A DNA stretch of 23,359 bases from Pseudomonadota bacterium (GCA_023430145.1 JAEZCD010000137.1:1-23359); one strand, 5' to 3'. Shown: positions 1 to 8,056, counted from the first letter of the stretch. The notes: generated by a model not told the origin, from the letters alone. Made by a program: numbers and translations.

Positions 1-237
1 CAGCTCGGGGGGCGGACCACCCGGAGGCGGAGCCGCCGCGTCCGCAGGCGGCGGGGCCGCAGCCGCAGCCGGCGGTGCGGCCGGATCGATGGTCGGCGGC
101 GCAGCGCCGGCATCGCTCGGCTCGACCACGACCTGGCGGTTATCCGATCCGCTGTCGGGCGCCTGCGCCAAGGCGACCGACGTCCACACGAGCGGCAGGG
201 TCGCAACGCCTGCCAGCAACACGCGCCTCATCTTCAT
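1..237 (-). CDS. Exported Pro/Ala-rich protein, N-terminal part (cut by left edge)
   Basis: Only the first 79 codons are present; the gene continues beyond base 1. The ATG at 237 has a strong GGAGGAG site just upstream, which fixes the start. The N-terminus (MKMRRVLLAGVATLPL, then a hydrophobic run ending ALAQA) is a clear Sec signal peptide, so the product is exported. After it comes a low-complexity stretch rich in Ala and Pro, like a linker before a folded domain that is not visible here. The short motif VVVEPS resembles VVEPS in the neighbouring pseudocaspase. It lies 112 bp downstream of that gene on the same strand, so it may belong to the same transcription unit. I cannot assign a function. 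Confidence 0.7.
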   Translation of the reverse strand, partial: MKMRRVLLAGVATLPLVWTSVALAQAPDSGSDNRQVVVEPSDAGAAPPTIDPAAPPAAAAAPPPADAAAPPPGGPPPEL

Positions 238-349
238 GTCGATCTCCTCCGCACGCATTCCGCGGCAATGAAGGCAGGGATTGCCCGACCCGGGGCAAGA
301 AAAGCGCAAGCAACTTGAACCTTCGCTGAACCCATGGCCCAGCCCCCGT

Positions 350-1885
350 TCAAGGTTTGACGATGGCGTAGCGCAGCACGGCCACGTGCCGGCCGGCGGT
401 GAAGGTATTCGTGCCGGCCTTGCCGGCATCGAGCCGCTCGCCGGCCTTGGCGAGCTCGGGCAGCAGCGTCTTCTCGGCCTCTTCCGCCGGGATCACCTCG
501 ATCTTGCGCGTCTTGACCGACGGCGGCAGTGCCAACTCGCCGCCGGGCTTGCCGGGCGGCTCGCTGAGCAGCACGGCGATCAGCGTTCCGCTCGAGGGCG
601 CCGTGGCGTTGATCCGGAAGCCGTAATAGGCGTCCGGCACGGTCAGCTGGTGGCCGGCGCGGATGCGGCCGTCCTTGACCCGCTCGCGGCTGAACTGGTT
701 TGGGAACAGCTGCGTCAGCGTGCCGTTGTCGTCGAGGCTGAGCAGCACCAGAAAGCCGTCGACGGTGCTGGTGATTCGGAAGCGGACGTCGCGCGTGCCG
801 ACAGGCACGGGCGATCCGGGAAGCTGCTCGATCACAAGCGAGCCGTCGATCTTGGCGCCGACGATGTCGGTGATCTTGTCGGCCGTGAGCTTGGCGGGGG
901 CGACCGCGGGCGGCGGCCCGGCCTCGCTGCGGACGACGCGGTCCGGAACGGCGGCGAGCTTCTCGTCGGGGCCGAGCGCCGGCACGAGGCCCATCTCGCA
1001 ATCGGCCTTGCGGCGCGCACAGATTTCGGCCGAGCCTTTGCGGACGAAGGCGAGCAGCTCGGCGTTCGAGACGACACCGTTGCCGTTGGCGTCCGCGGCC
1101 TTGTCGGCGAGCCCCTTTGCGTAGAGGTCGGTGAAGACGCCGACCGCCTTGCCCTTCTTGGGCGGGTCGACGAGCGGCAGCTGGCTCGCGGAGGCCGCCG
1201 TCCAGACCGAGGCGTCGATGTCGGCCGGAACCTCCTCGAACACGGCCGGATCGGCCTTCTGCGCCTGCGCCGAAGGCTCGACGACGATCTTTCGCGTCTT
1301 GACCGCCTCGACCGGCGCCCGCGTGCCCTGGACGGAGGCCTCGCCCGAGCCGCGCGTGACGCGGCCCGAGAAGCCGGCGTCGAGCACCACCGTGATCTTG
1401 CGGCCCTTGAGCTTGGCGAGCGCCGCCATCACCTCGTCGTCCGTGATCAGGCCCTCGAGCGTGCCGGGGGTGGCGCCCTCCTTCGCATCCACCGGTACGA
1501 GCGTCTCGTCGAGCTCGTCCGCCTCGTCCCCGTTGGCGTCCTTGGCGAAATGGCCGAGGCCGGAATAGTAGAAGAAGACGTGGTCTCCCGGCCCGCTTTC
1601 GCCGAGCCAGCTCGACAGATTGTCGAGGATCGCCGCACGCGTCGCCGCCCCGTCGACGAGGACGCGGATGGCACTCGGATCGTAGCCGAGCGTGCCGGTC
1701 AGGAGATCCCCCACCCGCTCGACGTCGCGCGCCGCGGCGCCGAGATTACCCTTCGCCAGGCTCGGCGCTGCATAGGCATCGATGCCGACCAGCAGCGCCC
1801 GCTCGGCCGCGGTGGCGGGTGCGGCAGCGCTCGCGGCGACCAGAGCCGTCGCGGCGAGGAGCGTGCGGAGCCTTTCGCGGAGCAT
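350..1885 (-). CDS. Exported caspase-like pseudoenzyme with EF-hand loop and DUF4384-like domain
   Basis: A 511-residue protein. The ATG at 1885 follows GAGGAGG and gives a signal peptide (residues 1-27, ending ATAA). The caspase/peptidase C14 fold follows (about 28-230), recognised from ALLVGIDAY near the start and DANGDEADELDETLVPVD at 117-134. The catalytic positions are changed: the usual SGHG is SGLG (Leu110) and the usual DACHSG is DAGFSG (Gly171, Phe172), so the His/Cys dyad is missing. H112 is two residues away from the normal His position. Residues 265-276 (DANGNGVVSNAE) match an EF-hand calcium loop at every ligand position. Residues about 360-445, with LFPN, resemble DUF4384. A VKTRKI motif occurs twice (195-200 and 457-462). 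The gene starts 11 bp after the active paralogue ends, so translation is probably coupled. It is probably a regulatory or binding partner, not a protease. Confidence 0.85.
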   Translation of the reverse strand: MLRERLRTLLAATALVAASAAAPATAAERALLVGIDAYAAPSLAKGNLGAAARDVERVGDLLTGTLGYDPSAIRVLVDGAATRAAILDNLSSWLGESGPGDHVFFYYSGLGHFAKDANGDEADELDETLVPVDAKEGATPGTLEGLITDDEVMAALAKLKGRKITVVLDAGFSGRVTRGSGEASVQGTRAPVEAVKTRKIVVEPSAQAQKADPAVFEEVPADIDASVWTAASASQLPLVDPPKKGKAVGVFTDLYAKGLADKAADANGNGVVSNAELLAFVRKGSAEICARRKADCEMGLVPALGPDEKLAAVPDRVVRSEAGPPPAVAPAKLTADKITDIVGAKIDGSLVIEQLPGSPVPVGTRDVRFRITSTVDGFLVLLSLDDNGTLTQLFPNQFSRERVKDGRIRAGHQLTVPDAYYGFRINATAPSSGTLIAVLLSEPPGKPGGELALPPSVKTRKIEVIPAEEAEKTLLPELAKAGERLDAGKAGTNTFTAGRHVAVLRYAIVKP

Positions 1886-1896
1886 CACGCCCTCCT

Positions 1897-3531
1897 CTAG
1901 TTGGGATATTCGCGGAAGCAGCGCGCGCCCTCGAGCGCACGCTTGCAACTGGTGCCGCTCGTGTAGAGCGGGGCGATCCCGACGGCGACCTTCTTGCCGG
2001 CGAGGCCGGCCTCGAGGATTCCCGGCAGTGCCGGCATGTCCTGTGCTGTCTTGATGCCGCGCAGGTTCGCCTGCAGCTCGAGGAGCGGCTCGTCGGACAG
2101 GATGGCGACGATGTGCTCGGCGCCGAAGGGCGGGTCGGCGACCACGAACTCCTCGTTCATCGCCCGGCCTCGGAAGTCGGCCTTCTCCTGGCCGCTCGCG
2201 GGCGAAAGGAAGTCGACGCGTCCCGACGGCGGCAGGTTGAACACGGTGAGGAACGGGTGGACGGCGCCCTTGATGCTGAGGCCGACCTTCTGGCCGCGCT
2301 TGTGCACCTCGCCGCCGGTAGTGATCTCCGCCGCGACCACCTCGTTCGAAGCGCGCTTCAGCACCTCGAGCGCCAGCCATTTGGCGACCACCGCCCGCAG
2401 GAGCGGCGCGTCGACGCCCTCGGCGACCTTGCCGCCGATGCGATGGGTGACCGTGCGGTCGGCGGGATTCCACACGAGATCGGCATCGGCGGCATCCGCC
2501 ACCACCTCGAGGCCCGGCATCGACAGGGGCGGGGTGCTGCCGACGGCGGCGAGCTTCAGTGCGGGCTCGGCTGCCGCCGGCGGCGGCGCCTTGCTCGCGC
2601 TGCGCAGCACCGGCAGGATCGGCCGGTCGACCGAGCGCAGCGGCGCGACCTCGGGCACCTGCTGGCTCTCGACGAGCTTGTTCACCGACAGCTTCAGATA
2701 GGTCAGCAGCTCGTCCTGGCTGAGCTGGCCATCGCCATCGGTGTCGCCGGCGCCTTCGATCGCGCGGGCGAAGGCGTAGGAGAGCGCGCCGCGCGTCTTT
2801 CCCTCGATGGTGATCTCGGGCGACTTCTTGTCCTCCTGCACGGCGGCGACGAAGGTGACGTTCTTGAAGTCGTCGGGCCGCATGCGCGAGATCGCCGGCG
2901 GCGGGAAGTCGATCTCGAACTCCGGCGAGGAGCGCGGCATGTTGCGGAACTTCAGCCGCGACTCGGCTGTCGCGCCGATCGCCCGCGTCATCGAGCCGGA
3001 ATGGCACGCGTCGGCGATGAAGACGACGCGCACGCCCTTGCCGTCGGCCCGGTTCAGCCAGGCATTCATCTCGTCGTCGACGATCCGCTCCTTCGAGGCG
3101 GCGCCGGTCGGCAGGAAGCCGCCGAGGATGAAGTTCTCGTTCTTGCCGTCCGCCTCCTGGTTGCGGCCGGGCGGCTCGTCCTCCTGCGAGCCGTGGCCCG
3201 CGTAGGACAGGACGATCGTGTCGCCGGGCTTGGCCTTTTCGACGAGGCGGAACCAGGTCTCTTCGATCGCCGCCTTGGTCGCCTTCTCGTCGGTCAGCAG
3301 CACGACCTCGCGCGCATTCGTCCGTCGAAGCGTGGCGGCGATGTCGACGGCGTCGTTGACGGCACCGTCGAGGTCGAACTGCGGGCTCTGCAGCGCGTAA
3401 CGATCGATGCCGATGACGAGACCATAGAGGTCTGCCGCCCGAGCTCCCGAGGACAGGCAAAGCAACAGCGCCGCCGCCGCGACCGCGGCGTGTCTTTTGA
3501 AGCGGGCATCAGGGGCGGCTGCTCTTCTCAT
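1897..3531 (-). CDS. Exported caspase-family cysteine peptidase (C14) with EF-hand loop
   Basis: A 544-residue protein using the ATG at 3531; a longer form from 3594 would put extra residues before the signal peptide. Residues 1-33 form a signal peptide ending GARAA. The caspase fold begins at LYGLVIGIDRY. The catalytic dyad is intact: H113 in SYAGHGSQ and C176 in IADACHSGS, with the Asp before the Cys (D174) typical of bacterial caspase homologues that cut after basic residues. Residues 263-274 (DTDGDGQLSQDE) form a textbook EF-hand loop. A Pro/Ala linker (about 310-335) leads to a C-terminal region (about 400-485) similar to DUF4384. Family knowledge suggests a calcium-stimulated periplasmic endopeptidase; substrate and calcium dependence are inferred. 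It lies 84 bp after the diheme cytochrome gene and 11 bp before the pseudoenzyme. Confidence 0.9.
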   Translation of the reverse strand: MRRAAAPDARFKRHAAVAAAALLLCLSSGARAADLYGLVIGIDRYALQSPQFDLDGAVNDAVDIAATLRRTNAREVVLLTDEKATKAAIEETWFRLVEKAKPGDTIVLSYAGHGSQEDEPPGRNQEADGKNENFILGGFLPTGAASKERIVDDEMNAWLNRADGKGVRVVFIADACHSGSMTRAIGATAESRLKFRNMPRSSPEFEIDFPPPAISRMRPDDFKNVTFVAAVQEDKKSPEITIEGKTRGALSYAFARAIEGAGDTDGDGQLSQDELLTYLKLSVNKLVESQQVPEVAPLRSVDRPILPVLRSASKAPPPAAAEPALKLAAVGSTPPLSMPGLEVVADAADADLVWNPADRTVTHRIGGKVAEGVDAPLLRAVVAKWLALEVLKRASNEVVAAEITTGGEVHKRGQKVGLSIKGAVHPFLTVFNLPPSGRVDFLSPASGQEKADFRGRAMNEEFVVADPPFGAEHIVAILSDEPLLELQANLRGIKTAQDMPALPGILEAGLAGKKVAVGIAPLYTSGTSCKRALEGARCFREYPN

Positions 3532-3615
3532 GATGCTTCCGATAATCCTTGTTCGCCGCTGAACCCGAGCTGAACACCCCGCCCAGAGGATCACCTCGGC
3601 GCCGGTGCGGGCGAT

Positions 3616-4587
3616 CTACTGCGCCGGTGCCGGACTGGCCGCGGGGACGGCGGGCTCCGCAGCCTTTGCCGGCGGCCGCTCGCCCTCGCGCGGCGGCAGC
3701 GACTTGATGTAGCTCGCGATCGCCTTGCGATCGGCCTCGTCGAGGCGGCTCGTGTTGCGCACCACCGCCGCCATCGTGCCGCCGACCTCGGAGAACTCCG
3801 GCGTGGTCCCGGTCGTCAGCACATCGACGAGCTCCTGCTCGGTCCAATGCGGAATGCCGCCCTTGCCGGGCGTCAAGTTCGGAACCCAGTCGCCTTTCTC
3901 GATGTCGATGCCGCCGGCATAGCGCTTGTCGGCGGCGATGCCGCCCAGCAGGTCGCGCGGGCTGTGGCACTCGGCGCAATGCCCCATCGCCTCGACGAGG
4001 TAGGCGCCGGCATTCTGCTCGTCGGTCTTCGACGCGTCGGGCATGAACGGCTTGCCGTCGAGATAGAGAAGCTTCCAGAGCCCGAGGCCGCGCCGGAGGC
4101 GGAACGGCAACGGCAGGTCATGCGGCTTGTCGGGCGTGTCGACCGCCGGCAGCGTCTTCATGTAGGCGAAGAGATCGAGCACGTCCTCGATCTTCATCCG
4201 CTGGTACGTCGTATAGGGGAACGCCGGATAGTAATGCTGGTTGGCCGGCGAGACGCCTTTCAGCAAAGCGGTGGCGAACTCGTCCGCCGTCCAGCCGCCG
4301 ATGCCGGCGGGACTCGGCGAGATGTTGGGCGCGTAGAAGGTGCCGAACGGCGAGGGAAAGGCCATGCCGCCGCCGAGCATGGCCGGGTCGCTCTGGCCCT
4401 GACTGACATGGCAGGAGGCGCAGCCGGCGGCGAAGAAGATGCGCTTGCCGCGCTCGACATCGGCTGAATAGCTCGGCAGCGTCGAGGCGGCGACCCGTGT
4501 CGGTCGCGTCAGGAACCAGAACACGCCGAGGCCGACGATCACGAGGACGAACAGGGCCAGGACGAGCTTGCGCAGCATGGGCTTCAC
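3616..4587 (-). CDS. Membrane-anchored diheme cytochrome c
   Basis: A 323-residue protein with an uncleaved-looking N-terminal membrane segment (about 6-26) followed by two class I cytochrome c domains. Haem motifs are CASCH (56-60) and CAECH (204-208). The stretches YAPNISPSPAGIGGW and HYYPAFPYTTY are typical of the cytochrome subunits that accept electrons from periplasmic alcohol, sugar or aldehyde dehydrogenases, but no such dehydrogenase gene is in view. The C-terminal 25 residues are Pro/Ala rich. The start at 4587 is GTG with a weak ribosome site; the ATG three codons later (4578) is an equally good choice. The cytochrome c556-like gene is upstream on the same strand, and the two may form an electron-transfer pair. 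Confidence 0.88.
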   Translation of the reverse strand: MKPMLRKLVLALFVLVIVGLGVFWFLTRPTRVAASTLPSYSADVERGKRIFFAAGCASCHVSQGQSDPAMLGGGMAFPSPFGTFYAPNISPSPAGIGGWTADEFATALLKGVSPANQHYYPAFPYTTYQRMKIEDVLDLFAYMKTLPAVDTPDKPHDLPLPFRLRRGLGLWKLLYLDGKPFMPDASKTDEQNAGAYLVEAMGHCAECHSPRDLLGGIAADKRYAGGIDIEKGDWVPNLTPGKGGIPHWTEQELVDVLTTGTTPEFSEVGGTMAAVVRNTSRLDEADRKAIASYIKSLPPREGERPPAKAAEPAVPAASPAPAQ

Positions 4588-4601
4588 CGCTTGATACCTG
4601 C

Positions 4602-4619
4602 GGCGGGGGCGCCCCCGCC
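4602..4619. repeat. Perfect 18-bp GC palindrome between the two cytochrome genes
   Basis: GGCGGGGGC is followed directly by its reverse complement GCCCCCGCC. It lies in the 99-bp gap between the two cytochrome genes and could form a stem in the transcript, perhaps attenuating the downstream gene. There is no loop and no T-run, so it is not a standard terminator. In DNA this rich in G and C it may be chance. Confidence 0.3.
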
Positions 4620-4686
4620 CCGCCGCTGCCCGCCGGCGGACCGGCGAGCGTTGCGAAGTCTTAGCACGGATCGGGAGCGAGCCCGC

Positions 4687-5127
4687 TCACTGCTTGAGCT
4701 GGAAGGCCTCGTGGCAGGAATTGCAGTCGGCGCCGACGTTCTGCAGCAACGGCCCGAGCGCCGCCTGGCCGCCACCGGCGGCGGGAATCGCCGCAGCCGC
4801 ATCCGCCTCGAGCTTGGCCGCCGCCGCCTTGAAGCCCGCCATGTCGGTCCAGATAGCCGGTGCCGCGCGCGTCTTCTCGCCGGGCTTCGGCGGCGCCGTG
4901 AAGAGGGCCGGAATCGCCTTGGCGTTGTCGCGAATCTTAGTGAAGGCGGCGGTCGCCGCGGCAGCGTCGTAGGGCGCCTGGCCGCGCGCCATCTGGGTCA
5001 GGGTGCGCGCCTGGCCGCCCATGTCCTTCATGAGCGCGATCCGCTGCGCCAGAGGGTCTTGCGCAGGGGCTTGCCCTACGGCGCCGATTACGGCCACAAC
5101 CGCTCCTGCGGCGATCCACTTGCGCAT
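4687..5127 (-). CDS. Class II cytochrome c (cytochrome c'/c556 family)
   Basis: A 146-residue periplasmic monohaem cytochrome. The ATG at 5127 has GGAGAAG seven bases upstream. Residues 1-22 are a signal peptide ending APAQ. The mature part is Ala-rich and helical, as expected for the four-helix bundle of this family, and the haem motif CNSCH (135-139) sits near the C-terminus, which is diagnostic for class II. Met33 or Met36 near the mature N-terminus could be the sixth haem ligand, which would make it a low-spin c556 electron carrier; without it the protein would be a high-spin c'. It is the first gene of the minus-strand run that continues with the diheme cytochrome, and is divergent from gloA across 153 bp. 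Confidence 0.92.
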   Translation of the reverse strand: MRKWIAAGAVVAVIGAVGQAPAQDPLAQRIALMKDMGGQARTLTQMARGQAPYDAAAATAAFTKIRDNAKAIPALFTAPPKPGEKTRAAPAIWTDMAGFKAAAAKLEADAAAAIPAAGGGQAALGPLLQNVGADCNSCHEAFQLKQ

Positions 5128-5280
5128 GTCGTCTTCTCCATCGAGTGCTTCAGGAAGCCCGGCAGCGATCGCCGCCAGATTGGAAAGGTTCTGGATCGTA
5201 TCGGGACGGCAGAGGAGCGCAAGTCGCAGCGGCGTCCGCCGCGCCGTTCACGATGATTTCAAACGTAGCAAGGAGACTGC

Positions 5281-5700
5281 ATGCGCTACCTGCACACCAT
5301 GGTCCGAGTGAAGGACCTCGACGAGTCGCTGGATTTCTACATCGGCAAGCTCGGCCTCAAGGAGGTCCGGCGAATCGACAACGAGGCGGGGCGCTATACG
5401 CTCGTGTTCGTCGCTCCGGAGGGGCACGAGGACCGGCCGGTCGAGCTCACCTACAACTGGGATCCGGAGGACTACGGCACGGCCCGCAACTTCGGCCACC
5501 TCGCCTTCGAGGTCGACAACATCTACGACTTCTGCGACCGGCTGATGAAGGCGGGCGTCACCATCAATCGGCCGCCGCGCGACGGGCGCATGGCCTTCGT
5601 CCGCTCGCCGGATCTCATCTCCATCGAGCTCTTGCAGGCCGGTGCCGCTCTGCCGCCGGCCGAGCCCTGGAAGTCGATGCCGAACACCGGCGTCTGGTAG
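5281..5700 (+). CDS. gloA: Lactoylglutathione lyase (glyoxalase I)
   Basis: A 139-residue cytosolic metalloenzyme that isomerises the hemithioacetal of methylglyoxal and glutathione to S-lactoylglutathione, detoxifying methylglyoxal. The N-terminus MRYLHTMVRVKDLDESLDFY and the block VELTYNW are close to the E. coli enzyme. The four metal ligands are visible as H5, E55, H73 and E116. The short, insert-free form is typical of the nickel/cobalt-activated bacterial class. The ATG at 5281 follows AAGGAG at good spacing. It stands alone on the plus strand, divergent from the cytochrome genes and followed by a long inverted repeat before dapF. Confidence 0.95.
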   Translation: MRYLHTMVRVKDLDESLDFYIGKLGLKEVRRIDNEAGRYTLVFVAPEGHEDRPVELTYNWDPEDYGTARNFGHLAFEVDNIYDFCDRLMKAGVTINRPPRDGRMAFVRSPDLISIELLQAGAALPPAEPWKSMPNTGVW

Positions 5701-5727
5701 GAGCGCTGACAACAGCTCGCCTCGGCT

Positions 5728-5874
5728 CTTCCCTCTCCCCTCGTGGGAGAGGACCGACTCGGCAAAGCCGAGCGGGGTGAGGGGGCGCGAGGGCCTCTCT
5801 CCCCCTCACCCGGCTTCGGGGCTCCGCCCCGAGTCCGCCCTCTCCCACGAGAGGCCCACGAGGGGAGAGGGAAG
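5728..5874. repeat. Long palindromic intergenic repeat (copy A)
   Basis: Bases 5728-5747 (CTTCCCTCTCCCCTCGTGGG) are the exact reverse complement of 5855-5874. Inside, 5775-5785 (GGGTGAGGGGG) pairs exactly with 5801-5811. The 147-bp unit could fold into a nested stem in RNA. It fills most of the gap between gloA and dapF. Related units lie at 12609-12636, 15221-15347 and 16626-16647, so it belongs to a dispersed REP-like family and is not a single terminator. Confidence 0.85.
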
Positions 5875-5940
5875 CAAAGAGGCTACCGGCCGACCTACTG
5901 TCGTGGACGCGTGCGAACGGAGCGCCTAGATAGGCGCACG

Positions 5941-6804
5941 ATGCATCCGCTCGCGAACCGCCCCTACGTCAAGATGAACGGACTCGGCAACGAGATCCTC
6001 GTGCTCGACATGCGCGCGGACGGCGCCCGCCTGTCCGAGGCGGATGCGCGCGCCGTGGCGGCCGCGGTTCCGTTCGACCAGGCGATGGTGCTCTATCCGG
6101 CCAAGTCGGGGGCCGACGCCTTCATCCGCATCTACAACGCCGACGGCTCGGAGGTGTCGGCCTGCGGCAACGGCACGCGCTGCGTCGCCGACCTCCTGAT
6201 GGCCGAGACCGGGCGCGACGACGTGCTGCTCGAGAGCCGCGCCGGGCTGCTACGCTGCGCACGGGGCGCCTCGCCCGGCACGATCACCGTCGACATGGGC
6301 GTGCCCCGGTTCGGGTGGGACGAGATCCCGCTCGCCGAGGAGTTTCGTGACACGCGGGCGATCGAGCTGCAGATCGGGCCTATCGACGCGCCCGTGCTGC
6401 ACTCGCCTTCCGTCGTCAATGTCGGCAATCCGCACGCGGTCTTCTGGGTCGACGACCTCGACGCGCATGACCTTGCGCGCAGCGGGCCGCTGCTCGAGAA
6501 CCATCCGATCTTCCCCGAGCGCGCCAACATCTCGCTCGCCAAGGTGACGGCGCCGGACGCGATCACCCTCAAGGTCTGGGAGCGCGGCGCCGGCCTGACG
6601 CGGGCCTGCGGCACCGCCGCCTGTGCCGCCGCCGTCTCGGCGGCGCGAACGCGCCGGACCGGACGGACCGTGACGGTCACCCTCCCCGGCGGCGACCTCC
6701 TCATCGAATGGCGCGTGGCCGACGACCATATCCTGATGACCGGGCCGGTCGAGACCGAGCACCACGGCGTTCTGCCGCCGAGCCTGTTCGCCGGGGCCGC
6801 CTGA
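5941..6804 (+). CDS. dapF: Diaminopimelate epimerase
   Basis: A 287-residue cytosolic enzyme converting LL- to meso-diaminopimelate for lysine and peptidoglycan synthesis. The two catalytic cysteines are C75 in SACGNGTRC and C223 in RACGTAAC, the acid/base pair of this PLP-independent epimerase. KMNGLGNEILVLD at the N-terminus and NVGNPHAVFW in the middle are family blocks. The start at 5941 is chosen because MHPLANRPYVKMNGLGN matches the usual N-terminus; upstream in-frame codons run through the repeat and look non-coding. The ribosome site is weak. mtaB begins one base after the stop, so the two are co-transcribed. Confidence 0.96.
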   Translation: MHPLANRPYVKMNGLGNEILVLDMRADGARLSEADARAVAAAVPFDQAMVLYPAKSGADAFIRIYNADGSEVSACGNGTRCVADLLMAETGRDDVLLESRAGLLRCARGASPGTITVDMGVPRFGWDEIPLAEEFRDTRAIELQIGPIDAPVLHSPSVVNVGNPHAVFWVDDLDAHDLARSGPLLENHPIFPERANISLAKVTAPDAITLKVWERGAGLTRACGTAACAAAVSAARTRRTGRTVTVTLPGGDLLIEWRVADDHILMTGPVETEHHGVLPPSLFAGAA

Positions 6805-6805
6805 G

Positions 6806-8056
6806 ATGGCCGTCGAGGTGGTCACGTTCGGATGCCGGCTCAACGCCGCCGAGTCGGAGGCGATCCGCGCGGCCGCGGCCGGCGCCGGGCAGGAAAATCT
6901 CGTCGTCGTCAACACCTGCGCGGTGACCGCCGAGGCGACGCGGCAGGCGCGGCAGACGATCCGCCGCCTGCGCCGCGAGCGGCCCCATGTTCGCATCGTC
7001 GTCACCGGCTGCGCGGCCCAGGTCGAGCCGGAAAGCTTCGCCGCCATGCCGGAGGTGGACGCCGTTGTCGGCAATGCCGAGAAGGCGCGCGCCGCGACCT
7101 GGCAGGCGCCGGATTTCGGCATTCCGCTCGGCGAGAAGTTGCGCGTCGACGACATCGAGAGCGTCCGCGAGACCGCCGGGCATCTCCGCGCCGGCTTCCG
7201 CGAGAGGGCCCGGGCGTTCGTCGAGGTGCAGAACGGCTGCGACCATCGCTGCACCTTCTGCATCATCCCATATGGCCGCGGCCCCTCGCGCTCGGTGCCG
7301 ATGGGCGCCGTCGTCGCCGAGGTCCGGCGGCTCGTCGAGGGCGGCTGCCGCGAGCTGGTGCTGACCGGCGTCGATCTCACGAGCTACGGCAGGGATCTTC
7401 CCGGCACGCCGAAGCTCGGCGAGCTCGTGCGGAAGGTCCTCAAGCTCGTGCCGGAGCTGGAGCGGCTGCGCATCTCCTCGCTCGATGCGGTCGAGGTGGA
7501 CGAAGCGCTGCTCGCCGCGCTCGCCGAGGAGGAGCGGCTGATGCCGCACCTGCATCTGTCGCTGCAGGCGGGCGACGACCTGACACTGAAGCGCATGAAG
7601 CGGCGCCACAGCCGCGCCGACGCGATCGCCTTCTGCGACGAGGTGCGGCGCCTGCGGCCGGAAATCGTCTTCGGCGCCGATCTGATCGCCGGCTTCCCGA
7701 CCGAGAGCGAGGAGATGTTCGCGCGCAGCCTCGACATCGTCGGCGAATGCGGCCTCACCTTCCTGCACGTGTTCCCCTTCTCGCCGCGGCCCGGCACACC
7801 GGCGGCGCGCATGCCGCAGGTGGCCCGGGACGTCGTCAAGGCGCGTGCCGCGCGTCTGCGCGAGGCGGGTGAGGCTGCGCTGCGCCGCCACCTCGCACGC
7901 GAGGTCGGCAAGGCGCGCCGGGCGCTCGTCGAGAGCGAGCATCTCGGCCGCACGGAGCACTACACACCCATCCGGCTCGCCCATCCCGCCGAGCCCGGCT
8001 CGGTCGTCCCCGTCGTCGTCGCCGCGCACGACGGCACACACCTCGTCGCCGCCTGA
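6806..8056 (+). CDS. mtaB: tRNA t6A37 methylthiotransferase (radical SAM, MtaB type)
   Basis: A 416-residue enzyme that adds a methylthio group to N6-threonylcarbamoyladenosine at position 37 of ANN-decoding tRNAs. The N-terminal domain has the three cluster cysteines C10, C38 (NTCAVT) and C69 (TGCAAQ). The radical-SAM motif is C145-x3-C149-x2-C152 (NGCDHRCTFC). The C-terminal ~60 residues fit a TRAM RNA-binding domain. The N-terminus EVVTFGCRLN points to MtaB and not MiaB, which normally has GCQMN. It lies one base after dapF and overlaps ftsY by one base, the usual arrangement in Hyphomicrobiales. Confidence 0.94.
   Translation: MAVEVVTFGCRLNAAESEAIRAAAAGAGQENLVVVNTCAVTAEATRQARQTIRRLRRERPHVRIVVTGCAAQVEPESFAAMPEVDAVVGNAEKARAATWQAPDFGIPLGEKLRVDDIESVRETAGHLRAGFRERARAFVEVQNGCDHRCTFCIIPYGRGPSRSVPMGAVVAEVRRLVEGGCRELVLTGVDLTSYGRDLPGTPKLGELVRKVLKLVPELERLRISSLDAVEVDEALLAALAEEERLMPHLHLSLQAGDDLTLKRMKRRHSRADAIAFCDEVRRLRPEIVFGADLIAGFPTESEEMFARSLDIVGECGLTFLHVFPFSPRPGTPAARMPQVARDVVKARAARLREAGEAALRRHLAREVGKARRALVESEHLGRTEHYTPIRLAHPAEPGSVVPVVVAAHDGTHLVAA

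Noticed and set aside
281..298. Inverted repeat TTGCCC-GACCCG-GGGCAA upstream of the left-edge gene
   Set aside because: Arms of only six bases, no T-run on the transcribed strand, and common by chance in this base composition. It could be a weak stem between two co-transcribed genes but cannot be supported further.
350..3460. A single 1036-codon frame spanning both caspase genes
   Set aside because: Its first half is an out-of-frame reading of the active caspase gene. The real downstream gene begins at 1885, with its own ribosome site and signal peptide.
281..3573. Long plus-strand open frames opposite the two caspase-family genes (281-1900 and 1819-3573)
   Set aside because: They are mirror frames produced by G/C third-position bias. 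Their translations are Arg/Gly/Asp-rich with no recognisable domain, whereas the minus strand encodes clear families with signal peptides.
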